From DASSBR01 sp035708085 (lineage in GTDB: Bacteria > Pseudomonadota > Gammaproteobacteria > Natronospirales > DASSBR01), in the NCBI GenBank assembly GCA_035708085.1, contig DASSTE010000092.1, forward strand, positions 1 to 27,811: a stretch of 27,811 nt of DNA, in the 5' to 3' direction. The position numbers were made by a program, and so were the translations under genes. Shown piece by piece: positions 1 through 7,511 of the stretch; positions within the stretch are counted from its first letter, which is position 1, and each line of letters starts with the position of its first letter. A model generated the notes under the pieces. The model saw nothing but the letters and a program-made list of their open reading frames with translations. It made no database searches and was not told the origin of the DNA.

Positions 1-215
1 CCGGCGATCAGGAAGCTGATGACGATCGCGGGGCCGGCGTTCAACGCGGCCTGATGTGGCGCCAGTACGAAGACGCCCACGCCCACGATCGCGCCGATAC
101 CAATGGCGGTGAGTTGCCACACGCCCATGGTGCGGCGGAAATCATGGCTTTGCTCCGCCTCGGCCTGAAGTTGCTCGACGGATTTGCGACGAATCAACCT
201 GGCCGCGAAATTCAT
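1..215 (-). CDS. Amino acid permease, APC family (5' part only)
   Basis: The 71 readable codons start at the ATG at 213-215 and run off the left edge of the window, so only the N-terminus is present. It resembles the cationic amino acid transporter/YfnA branch of the APC superfamily: a short Arg/Lys-rich cytoplasmic start, a polar stretch with repeated Glu/Gln (VEQLQAEAEQ), then the first membrane helix with the family signature GIGAIVGVGVFVL, whose unwound Gly-rich centre forms part of the substrate site in this fold. A second helix begins at the edge (GPAIVISFLIA). In this family the protein is an inner-membrane amino acid/proton symporter. The substrate cannot be told from this fragment. 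It is divergent from the MFS gene at 402, with 186 bp between the two starts and no convincing sigma-70 promoter in either direction. Confidence 0.85.
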   Translation of the reverse strand, partial: MNFAARLIRRKSVEQLQAEAEQSHDFRRTMGVWQLTAIGIGAIVGVGVFVLAPHQAALNAGPAIVISFLIA

Positions 216-401
216 ACAGTGCCTGTCGGTTGGCTTGCGAAGCGGTGGAGCATAACGTTGTGGCGGACCAAACTCCAGTCGGCACGCGGACGGAACTGTG
301 ACGGATGGTACTGTCTGCCCGGGCGAACTGCGAGTATGATGCCGCTGCCCGCTCCGGCGCTCTTGCGTTCCTAAGCCTCCAACTCGTAATCACAGTCATC
401 C

Positions 402-1637
402 ATGGACATACATCGCGCCGCTCCTGAAGCAGGCGCTGCACCGCCGGTCACGGCCCACAATTCGCCCGCACGTCGCCCTATGCTTTACGGCGTGATCGGC
501 GCGGTCAGCTTTTCTCATGTCCTCAACGACATGATGCAGTCGGTCATCGTCGCGATCTATCCGATGCTGAAGGGCGGCTTTCATCTCAGCTTTCTGCAAG
601 TGGGTGCGATCACGCTGACCTTCCAGCTGACTGCGTCGCTGTTGCAGCCGGTGGTCGGCATGGTCACCGATAAGCATCCGCTGCCGTTTTCGCTGCCGGC
701 GGGGATGTGTTTCACCCTCGCCGGGCTGCTGGTGCTTTCCGTGGCGCCGACTTACCCGGTCCTGCTGCTGGCTGTCGCCCTGATCGGCTGTGGTTCCTCG
801 ATTTTCCATCCGGAATCCTCGCGGGTGGCGCGGATGGCATCGGGTGGGCGCTACGGGCTCGCGCAATCGTTATTCCAGATCGGCGGCAACCTGGGCCAGG
901 CGCTGGGGCCGGTACTGGCGGCGGTGGTCGTGCTGAAGCTGGGGCGCTCGCACGTGGGCTGGTTCGGGCTGGCGGCGCTGCTGGCGATCGTGATCCTGCT
1001 GCAGGTCGGCCGCTGGTACAGCCGGCACGTCGAAGAACGGGTGCGCAAGCGGCGGGACGACGATCGGCCGCTGTTTCCCGTGCCGGTGGTGCGCCGCACG
1101 ATCGCCGTGCTGCTGGTGCTGATGTTTTCCAAGTTCTTCTACCTGGCCAGCATCAGCAGCTACTACGAGTTCTATCTGATCCACCGCTTCGGGTTGTCGG
1201 CGCACAGCGCCGCGAACCTGCTGAGCGTATTTCTGTTCGCGGTGGCGGTGGGCACGATGATCGGCGGCCCGCTGGGCGACCGCATCGGCCGCCGGCGGGT
1301 GATCTGGTTTTCGATCCTCGGCTGTGCGCCGTTCACCCTGGCGCTGCCATACGTGGGGCTGGGCTGGACGGTCGGTCTGAGCGTGATGATCGGTCTGATT
1401 CTCGCGTCGGCGTTCCCCGCGGTTATCGTTTATGCGCAGGACATGCTCAGCCACCGCATCGGCATGGTGTCCGGTCTGTTCTACGGTTTCAGCTTCGGCC
1501 TCGGCGGCATCGGCGCCGCGGTGCTGGGCGTGATTGCCGACCATTTCGGCATCGTGTTCGTCTACCAGGTGTGCGCGTTCCTGCCGTTGCTGGGGCTGCT
1601 GGCAATATTTCTTCCGGACGTGCGACCGCTGGAATAA
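402..1637 (+). CDS. fsr: MFS transporter, fosmidomycin-resistance (Fsr) type
   Basis: A 411-residue inner-membrane transporter with about 12 hydrophobic helices. The N-terminus before helix 1 is polar and Ala/Pro-rich (residues 1-26). Features that match Fsr-like MFS proteins are the early SFSHVLNDMMQS segment in helix 1, the GSSIFHPESSRVA stretch after helix 4, and the Gly-rich SLFQIGGNLGQALGP in helix 5. The MFS loop motif is visible in the second half as GPLGDRIGRRRVIW. Characterised Fsr exports fosmidomycin; in other species such proteins are usually annotated as drug exporters of unknown natural substrate, and resistance here is inferred only. The ATG at 402 lies just after a weakly purine-rich leader with no clear Shine-Dalgarno sequence. 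It stands alone between a divergent permease and a co-directional phosphoesterase 64 bp downstream. Confidence 0.85.
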   Translation: MDIHRAAPEAGAAPPVTAHNSPARRPMLYGVIGAVSFSHVLNDMMQSVIVAIYPMLKGGFHLSFLQVGAITLTFQLTASLLQPVVGMVTDKHPLPFSLPAGMCFTLAGLLVLSVAPTYPVLLLAVALIGCGSSIFHPESSRVARMASGGRYGLAQSLFQIGGNLGQALGPVLAAVVVLKLGRSHVGWFGLAALLAIVILLQVGRWYSRHVEERVRKRRDDDRPLFPVPVVRRTIAVLLVLMFSKFFYLASISSYYEFYLIHRFGLSAHSAANLLSVFLFAVAVGTMIGGPLGDRIGRRRVIWFSILGCAPFTLALPYVGLGWTVGLSVMIGLILASAFPAVIVYAQDMLSHRIGMVSGLFYGFSFGLGGIGAAVLGVIADHFGIVFVYQVCAFLPLLGLLAIFLPDVRPLE

Positions 1638-1701
1638 GGCATAATCGCCGTGCTTGCCATCGCTGCGAGCCTTGAATTCAGATGCCGACGGGGCTTGAAA
1701 A

Positions 1702-3180
1702 ATGAAATTTGCTGTTGCCGTCCTGTTCCTGTCTGTCACTGTTGGCGCCTATGCCAAGACGCCACCGACACAAACGCCGATCAAGCACGTGGTGGTGATT
1801 TTCCAGGAAAACGTGTCGTTCGATCACTATTTCGCGACTTATCCGCACGCGACCAATCCGCCCGGCGAGCCGTCGTTTCACGCGCTGCCGGACACGCCGA
1901 CCGTCAACGGCCTTACGCCTGCCCTGATCAAGCACAACCCCAACGCCGTCGCGCCGTTCCGGCTCGATCGCGACCGGGCCGTGACTTGCGACCAGGATCA
2001 CCGTTACACCCCGGAGCAATACGCTTATCACGGCGGCCTGGTCGATCGCTTTCTGGCGGTAGCGCGCAAGCATGCCGCGCCCGGCTGCAATCCGCGGGTG
2101 GTCATGGGCTATTACGACGGCAATACCGTGACTGCGCTTTGGAACTACGCGCAGCACTTCGCGATGAGCGACAACTTCTTCGGCTCGACGTTCGGCCCGT
2201 CGACACCCGGCGCGATCAACCTGATTTCCGGCCAGACGCACGGTGCGGCGCCGGAGATCGAAGAGCATGTCGTCAACGGCACGATGATCGCCGATCCCGA
2301 TCCCGCGTTTGACGAGTGTGCGCATTACAAGACGGCGTCGTTCAGCGGCCGCAATGTCGGCAATCTGCTGGACGCGAAGGGCGTGACGTGGGGCTGGTTC
2401 CAGGGCGGCTTCCGGCCGACGGCCAGGCAGCGGAATGGCACGCCGGTGTGCGACTCAATGCATAAAAATGCTGCCGGTGTCAGCGTGCACGATTACGTCG
2501 CGCACCACGAGCCGTTCCAGTACTATCAATCGACTGCGAATCCACGTCACCTGCCGCCGACATCCGTGGGGCGCATCGGCCATGACGGCCCGGCGAATCA
2601 TCAATACGGTCTTGAGGATTTCTGGAACGCGCTCGACCACGGCAACCTGCCGGCGGTGAGCTATCTCAAGGCGCGCGGCTACCAGGACGGCCACGCCGGC
2701 TACTCGGGGCCGATCGACGCGCAGCACTTCCTGGTGAAGACGATCAACCGGCTGGAGCAGTCGAAGTACTGGCCGTCGATGGCAATCATCATTGCCTGGG
2801 ACGATTCGGATGGCTGGTACGACCACGTCATGCCACCAATCGTCAACCATTCCGCCGACCCGAAGCATGACGTGCTGCTCGGCAAGGCGATGTGCGGCGA
2901 GCCGCTCGACGGCGCCTACCCGGATCGTTGCGGCTATGGGCCGCGGCTGCCGCTGCTGGTGATTTCGCCGTGGGCCAGGCAGAACTTCGTCGATCACTCG
3001 CTGACCGACCAGACCTCGATCCTGCGCTTCATCGAGGACAACTGGGATCTCGGCCGCATCGGCGATCAGTCATTCGATGCGAAAGCCGGCACGCTTGCGC
3101 ACCTGTTCGACTTCAGCAGGATCAACATGCGCCGGCTGATTCTCAATCCGAAGACGGGTGAGCCGATAGCGCAACCGTAG
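1702..3180 (+). CDS. Secreted phosphoesterase (phospholipase C / acid phosphatase AcpA family)
   Basis: A 492-residue protein with a cleavable signal peptide (residues 1-18, ending AYA before KTPP), so it is probably exported to the periplasm or beyond. It belongs to the phosphoesterase family Pfam PF04185, which includes phosphatidylcholine-specific phospholipase C and AcpA acid phosphatase. The family's N-terminal metal-binding signature is seen as FQENVSFDHYFATYP (about residues 34-48, with Glu36-Asn37). A later metal-binding patch is AWDDSDGWYDHV, followed by PLLVISPWA and the C-terminal SILRFIEDNW, which are also typical. The twin-arginine motif of some relatives is absent; the leader looks like a Sec signal. 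The precise substrate (phospholipid or phosphate monoester) cannot be decided. It converges on the M61 peptidase gene with 18 bp between the stops. Confidence 0.85.
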   Translation: MKFAVAVLFLSVTVGAYAKTPPTQTPIKHVVVIFQENVSFDHYFATYPHATNPPGEPSFHALPDTPTVNGLTPALIKHNPNAVAPFRLDRDRAVTCDQDHRYTPEQYAYHGGLVDRFLAVARKHAAPGCNPRVVMGYYDGNTVTALWNYAQHFAMSDNFFGSTFGPSTPGAINLISGQTHGAAPEIEEHVVNGTMIADPDPAFDECAHYKTASFSGRNVGNLLDAKGVTWGWFQGGFRPTARQRNGTPVCDSMHKNAAGVSVHDYVAHHEPFQYYQSTANPRHLPPTSVGRIGHDGPANHQYGLEDFWNALDHGNLPAVSYLKARGYQDGHAGYSGPIDAQHFLVKTINRLEQSKYWPSMAIIIAWDDSDGWYDHVMPPIVNHSADPKHDVLLGKAMCGEPLDGAYPDRCGYGPRLPLLVISPWARQNFVDHSLTDQTSILRFIEDNWDLGRIGDQSFDAKAGTLAHLFDFSRINMRRLILNPKTGEPIAQP

Positions 3181-3186
3181 GATGGC

Positions 3187-3210
3187 CCGCGCGCGGGACT
3201 ACTCGCGCGG
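3187..3210. terminator. GC hairpin between convergent genes
   Basis: The 7-base arms CCGCGCG (3187-3193) and CGCGCGG (3204-3210) can pair around a 10-base loop. The hairpin spans the stop of the minus-strand M61 gene and lies 6 bases after the stop of the phosphoesterase gene. There is no T-tract on either strand, so a role as a two-way transcription barrier is only a guess from position. Confidence 0.3.
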
Positions 3211-5079
3211 CGTGATGATGTCGCTCAGGTAATCCGGCTCGTCGTCGACACGCGCGAGGTGCGGATACTGCAAGCCATCGTGATTATCCACCTGCACGGT
3301 GCGATAGCCGCCCTGGAACTTCAGCAGCAATTCGATCGGCGCCTTGTCGTCGCCCGCCGCCTCGATAATCGCCTGCTGCATGACGTCCTTGCTGTAGGAC
3401 TCGCCGTTCACCGCCTTGACCGTGGCGCCGGTACTGACGCCGGCCCTGAACGCAGGGCCGTCCCAGCGCACGTCGTGGATCCGGCCGTGCTTTGTCAACG
3501 TGAGCCCGATCGACCAGGCAAAGTTGAATACGTGGCGCGGTGACTTCCGCCGCTTCTCGTGCTGCTTCTGGAACTCACCCTGCTCGCCGGTGTAAACCAG
3601 TTTCCAGCCCGACGCGGCAATGCCTTTCAACAGCGGCGGCTTGCGCTCATCCACGAACGGTTGCAGGAAGCTGGCCCAATCATAATTCGCCACCCCGTTC
3701 AACGTCGTGATAACGTCATCGCGCGTATACATCCGGGGAACAAAACTGCCGTTGTCCATGCCGCAGAATGCTTGGGCGAAATCGTCCAGCGACTTGCCGC
3801 CCTGCGTGAGCGCGCGAATTTTCGCATCCACAGCGAGCCACAGCATCTGGCCGCCGCTGTAGTATTCCTCGCTCATCTGCCAGCTACGATACGGCAGCGC
3901 CGAGCGATGCGCCGTGGTCGGGTCGTTGGTGGTGTCCGCGAGCGGGCGCCAGCCGAGGCCCGGGCGGTTGCGGTCGTAATTCCCCGCCACCATCGCGAGC
4001 GCCTCGCGAAACTCCTCCGGCGTCCACAGGCCGGCGCGCGCCGTGATCACGAAACCCCAGTACTGCGTCATGCCCTCGTAGACCCACAACAGCGAATCGC
4101 CCATCGGCACGTTGAAGTTGGGCGTCCAGGAGTCCGCCGGGCGGCGGAACTTGCCGTTCCAGGAATGCTCGAATTCGTGCGCCAGCAGATCGCGCTCGGG
4201 CGCATGGTCGTTCCACTCCTTGAAGTAATCGGCGCGCAGGCCGTTCTCGCTGGACTGGTGGTGTTCGAGGCCGTTGCCGGCCAGATGATCGGATAGCGAA
4301 AACAGAAAATCGTAATGGCTGAAATGATGCGAATCGAACAGCTTGAGCATCTGCGCGACCAGGGCACGGTGCATGTTCAGTTGCTCCGGCGTCATCTCCA
4401 GGTATTTCGGCGCGTCGGCCACGACGTTCAGGTGCACCGGGGCGTCGCCATCCGGGTTCAGGTCCACGCGTTTGAAGTACCGGCCCGCATAGATCGGCGA
4501 ATCGACCAGCGCCTCGTGGCTCACGGGCTTGAACGTGGTGGTGTTGCCCGACTGCGAGACCTGCTCAAGCGCGGTGCCGAACTGCCATTCTTGCGGCAGG
4601 GAGACGCGCGGCTCAAAAGTAATGCCGCGCGAATAATAGCCGGCCGGATACAGGGACATCTTGTCCCATTCCAGCATCAGCATGCGATCGGTCATCTCGA
4701 AGTCGCCGCGCCGTGGCGATAAATACTGAAAATCGACCTCGACCGCGGCCACGCCTCCGGGCACGTCCACATGAAATACATAGACGTCGTACTTGTCGCG
4801 CGTCCACTTGAGCGTGCTGCCACCGGCACTCACGTCGAGCCCGGCCAGCATGGCGATGGGCCCGCTGGGCGAATGGTCGCCGGGAATCCACTTCGGATAC
4901 AGCAGCGTCAGCCTCCCGGGTTTGACAGGAATCGTCTCGCGCACGCGGAAAATCCCCTGCGACGTATCGGAGGCGTCCACATGAATGGCGATGGTGCCGG
5001 GATAGGCAACGTCCTCAGGCGGCGGCACCTGGGCGTGGCGAGTTTCGTTGGTGGATGGCGTGGACACAACAGGCTCCAT
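3199..5079 (-). CDS. M61 family metallopeptidase (glycyl aminopeptidase) with PDZ domain
   Basis: A 626-residue zinc peptidase. The N-terminal beta domain (about 25-200) carries the M61 hallmark YPKWIPGDHSPSGPI. The thermolysin-like catalytic domain has HEFEH at 301-305 (zinc ligands His301 and His305, catalytic Glu302) and the third ligand Glu335 in the segment VYEGMTQYWG. A C-terminal PDZ domain follows (about 525-600), including GPAFRAGVSTGATVKAVNGE. M61 enzymes remove N-terminal Gly/Ala from peptides. Relatives in gammaproteobacteria normally carry an export signal, but this start gives the polar MEPVVSTPSTNET with no hydrophobic segment. Reading upstream in frame meets no ATG, GTG or TTG before a TGA about 75 bases upstream, so no signal can be added. 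The protein may therefore be cytoplasmic. The gene is divergent from the serine hydrolase at 5226. Confidence 0.9.
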   Translation of the reverse strand: MEPVVSTPSTNETRHAQVPPPEDVAYPGTIAIHVDASDTSQGIFRVRETIPVKPGRLTLLYPKWIPGDHSPSGPIAMLAGLDVSAGGSTLKWTRDKYDVYVFHVDVPGGVAAVEVDFQYLSPRRGDFEMTDRMLMLEWDKMSLYPAGYYSRGITFEPRVSLPQEWQFGTALEQVSQSGNTTTFKPVSHEALVDSPIYAGRYFKRVDLNPDGDAPVHLNVVADAPKYLEMTPEQLNMHRALVAQMLKLFDSHHFSHYDFLFSLSDHLAGNGLEHHQSSENGLRADYFKEWNDHAPERDLLAHEFEHSWNGKFRRPADSWTPNFNVPMGDSLLWVYEGMTQYWGFVITARAGLWTPEEFREALAMVAGNYDRNRPGLGWRPLADTTNDPTTAHRSALPYRSWQMSEEYYSGGQMLWLAVDAKIRALTQGGKSLDDFAQAFCGMDNGSFVPRMYTRDDVITTLNGVANYDWASFLQPFVDERKPPLLKGIAASGWKLVYTGEQGEFQKQHEKRRKSPRHVFNFAWSIGLTLTKHGRIHDVRWDGPAFRAGVSTGATVKAVNGESYSKDVMQQAIIEAAGDDKAPIELLLKFQGGYRTVQVDNHDGLQYPHLARVDDEPDYLSDIITPRE

Positions 5080-5225
5080 TCGATCGACCTCGACAACTAT
5101 AACAGGAGCCGGAAAGCCGTTGCTGGCGCGGATGGATCAAGACCGCCCCTCTGCTTCGGCTCATTGGTTGCTCCGGTAAGCTTCGGGTGATAGGTTTTGC
5201 GTCGTCTTCTTGTCGGGCGACACCC

Positions 5226-6635
5226 ATGCATCTGACTTCGCGTTCCCGTTTCCCCCTTTCGATCCTGCTGCTGGCGGTGGCAAGCGCCCCGGCCTTCGCC
5301 GGTACTGCGCTGCCTGATGCGCTTGCAGCGAAGATCGACGCCATCGCCACCAGCGCACTGAACGCTACCGGTGTCCCCAGCGCCTCGATCGCGATCGTCA
5401 GGCACGACCACATTGTCTATGCCAAGGCGTACGGGAACGCTCGCCTCAACCCGAAAAAGCCGGCCACGCCGGACATGCGCTACAGCATCGGTTCCATCAG
5501 CAAGCAGTTCACCGCGACCGCCATCCTGATGCTGGCGCAGCAGGACAAGCTGAGCCTTGACGACACAGTGTCGCGTTTCTTCCCGGATCTGACGCGTGCC
5601 GACGACGTCACCATTCGCGAACTGCTGTCGCACACGTCCGGCTACAGGGATCTATGGCCCCAGGACTACGTGATGCCCTTCATGCACAAGGCCACCACCG
5701 TCGCGGATATCCTGAACACCTGGGGCAAGAAGCCGCTGGACTTCGAGCCCGGTACGAAATGGCAGTACAGCAACACCGGCTATTTGATCGTCGGCGCGAT
5801 CATCAAGAAGGTGTCCGGCAAGTCGCCGTTCGATTTCCTGCAAGAACACGTGTTCAAGCCACTGGACATGACCAGCGTGTACGACGTCAACCTGCACGCA
5901 CTGCCGTCCGGCGACGCACAGGGGTACCGGCGCTACGCGCTGGGCCCGCTGCGCCCGGCCGCGAAGGTGGGCGCGAACTGGGTGTACGGCGGCGGCTATC
6001 TGGCGATGACCGCCAGCGACCTCGCCAGGTGGGACATCTCGATGCTCGACCAGAGCCTGCTGAAAGCGGCTTCGTACCGGGCGATGCAGACCGAAGTCCG
6101 GCTGCGTAACGGCATGGGTTCCGGCTACGGGTTGGGGTTGTTCATCAAGTCGATGGACGGCCATCGCGTATTGATGCACGACGGCGAGGTTGCCGGCTTC
6201 ACTGCCGAGAACCTTGTTTTCCCCGACGACGGCATCGCGGTAGTGGTGCTGACCAATCAGGTTGCGGTCACGACCTCAAGCCTGATCGCCGGCAAGATCG
6301 CAGATGCGCTGTTCGCGGCCCACGATCCCGCGACTACCCGTGCACTGGCCCAGGCGCGTCAGATCTTCTCCGGGCTGCAGCACGGCGAACTCGATCGCAA
6401 CCTGTTCACGGGCGATGCCAACAGCTACTTCAGCGCCACGGCGCGCAAGGACTATCAGTCCAGCCTCGCGCCGCTGGGCCAGCCGACGAGTTTCGTGCAG
6501 CGCTCCGCGCACGAACGTGGCGGCATGATGATTCGCCACTACCGGGTCAAGTTCCCCCACGTCAGCCTGAACATCACGACCGACGCGCTGCCGAACGGCA
6601 AGCTCGAGCAGTACATCGTGTCCCCGGCCGGCTGA
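5226..6635 (+). CDS. Serine hydrolase, beta-lactamase/class C penicillin-binding family
   Basis: The 469-residue reading from the ATG at 5226 begins with a good Sec signal peptide (basic MHLTSRSR, hydrophobic core, cleavage after AFA near residue 25). An in-frame ATG at 5187 would put 13 polar residues in front of that signal and is less likely. It belongs to PF00144: the nucleophile motif SISK is at 90-93, the Tyr-Ser-Asn motif at 181-183, and the KTG-equivalent is His-Asp-Gly at 318-320. The family covers esterases, D-aminopeptidases, DD-carboxypeptidases and AmpC, so the substrate is unknown; a true antibiotic-hydrolysing role is not supported. A C-terminal extension (about 390-469) of the kind seen in periplasmic members follows the catalytic domain. 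The racemase ATG is 6 bases beyond the stop, so the two are probably co-transcribed. Confidence 0.88.
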   Translation: MHLTSRSRFPLSILLLAVASAPAFAGTALPDALAAKIDAIATSALNATGVPSASIAIVRHDHIVYAKAYGNARLNPKKPATPDMRYSIGSISKQFTATAILMLAQQDKLSLDDTVSRFFPDLTRADDVTIRELLSHTSGYRDLWPQDYVMPFMHKATTVADILNTWGKKPLDFEPGTKWQYSNTGYLIVGAIIKKVSGKSPFDFLQEHVFKPLDMTSVYDVNLHALPSGDAQGYRRYALGPLRPAAKVGANWVYGGGYLAMTASDLARWDISMLDQSLLKAASYRAMQTEVRLRNGMGSGYGLGLFIKSMDGHRVLMHDGEVAGFTAENLVFPDDGIAVVVLTNQVAVTTSSLIAGKIADALFAAHDPATTRALAQARQIFSGLQHGELDRNLFTGDANSYFSATARKDYQSSLAPLGQPTSFVQRSAHERGGMMIRHYRVKFPHVSLNITTDALPNGKLEQYIVSPAG

Positions 6636-6641
6636 ACGGAC

Positions 6642-7334
6642 ATGAAAACCATCGGCCTGATCGGCGGCATGAGCTGGGAATCGACGGCGCACTACTACCG
6701 CCGGTTGAATGAGATGGTCGCGGAGCGGCTCGCCGGCCTGCACTCGGCGCAATTGCTGCTGTGGAACGTGGATTTCGATGATATCGCGCGCTTGCAGCAC
6801 GCCGACGATTGGGATGCCGCCGGAACGATTCTTGCCGATGCCGCACGGCGGCTCGAACACGCCGGGGCGGAAGCGCTGTTGATTTGCGCCAACACGATGC
6901 ATCGCGTCGCGCCGGCGGTCGAGGCGGCGATATCGATTCCGCTCATTCACCTTGCCGATGTCACGGCCGAGGCACTGCTCGCACAAAACTTTCAGCGCGC
7001 TGCTTTGCTCGGCACGCGCTTCACGATGGCGCAGCCGTTCTATCGCGAGCGCCTTGAAAGTCATGGTCTTGAAGTCGCTGTGCCAAGCCCGGCGGAGCAG
7101 GACGACATTCACCGTATCATCTTCGATGAACTGGTGAAGGGGCGGACGGAAGCGGCATCGCGCGAATGCTTCGTTGCGATCATGCGGCGCATGTACGAAG
7201 CGGGTTCGCAGGCGGCGATTCTCGGCTGCACGGAATTCGGCTTATTGATTCGGCCGCAGGATGCACCGGAGATTCCGCGCGTCGACACCACCGAGCTGCA
7301 TTGCCGCGCGGCGGTCGACTGGATGTTGAGTTAG
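6642..7334 (+). CDS. Aspartate/glutamate racemase family protein (YgeA-like)
   Basis: A 230-residue cytoplasmic enzyme of the PLP-independent Asp/Glu racemase superfamily. The N-terminus KTIGLIGGMSWEST is the signature of the YgeA/RacD branch. The two catalytic cysteines that act as acid and base on opposite faces of the substrate are both present: Cys82 in CANTMH and Cys196 in GCTEFGLL. Length is normal for the family. E. coli YgeA racemises several amino acids with low activity; the substrate here is not predictable. Because it lies 6 bases after the exported serine hydrolase of the DD-peptidase fold, a link with D-amino acid or peptidoglycan metabolism is possible, but that is inference from adjacency only. 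It converges on the tiny membrane protein gene, 15 bp away. Confidence 0.9.
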   Translation: MKTIGLIGGMSWESTAHYYRRLNEMVAERLAGLHSAQLLLWNVDFDDIARLQHADDWDAAGTILADAARRLEHAGAEALLICANTMHRVAPAVEAAISIPLIHLADVTAEALLAQNFQRAALLGTRFTMAQPFYRERLESHGLEVAVPSPAEQDDIHRIIFDELVKGRTEAASRECFVAIMRRMYEAGSQAAILGCTEFGLLIRPQDAPEIPRVDTTELHCRAAVDWMLS

Positions 7335-7349
7335 CTGATTAAGGAGTGC

Positions 7350-7484
7350 TCAGAGCAACGTCGTGAGGTCCAGCAGCCACTGCGGCCACTGGTGCCCGCT
7401 GACGCCCATCCAGATCATCAGGGCGACGATGACGATGCCGATAAAGAACGAGGTGATGCCGACTTGGCCGAGAGTGATGCGCAT
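7350..7484 (-). CDS. Small single-helix membrane protein downstream of glrR
   Basis: This 44-residue frame reads from the ATG at 7482-7484 to a TGA at 7350. The protein is Met-Arg-Ile-Thr followed by one strongly hydrophobic helix (FFIGIVIVALMIWMGV, about 13-28), then a short Trp-rich amphipathic tail (HQWPQWLLDL). I recognise no family. Support for it being real: it follows glrR by 27 bp in the same direction, fills the only gap before the convergent racemase gene, has a membrane-protein composition not expected of random GC-rich DNA, and has a perfect TATAAT starting 12 bases before the ATG. No Shine-Dalgarno sequence is seen, which fits a leaderless message. It could modulate a membrane partner such as the GlrK kinase, but nothing shows this directly. 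Confidence 0.6.
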   Translation of the reverse strand: MRITLGQVGITSFFIGIVIVALMIWMGVSGHQWPQWLLDLTTLL

Positions 7485-7490
7485 GGCGTG

Positions 7491-7496
7491 ATTATA
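7491..7496 (-). promoter_or_regulatory. Perfect TATAAT -10 element for a leaderless transcript
   Basis: On the minus strand TATAAT is followed by six bases (CACGCC) and then the ATG at 7484. Transcription starting about seven bases after the -10 would begin on the ATG itself. A weak -35 candidate (CCGACT) lies 17 bases upstream, inside the end of glrR. Confidence 0.5.
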
Positions 7497-7511
7497 CCGC
7501 CCCAAGCGTGA

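Noticed and set aside
870..1739. 289-codon minus-strand frame opposite the MFS gene
   Set aside because: Shadow of the transporter; Gln/His/Arg-rich and without domains.
5226..6635. Antibiotic-resistance beta-lactamase
   Set aside because: The SxxK and Tyr-Ser-Asn motifs are shared by many esterases and peptidases, and the third motif is His-Asp-Gly, not Lys-Thr-Gly; resistance cannot be inferred.
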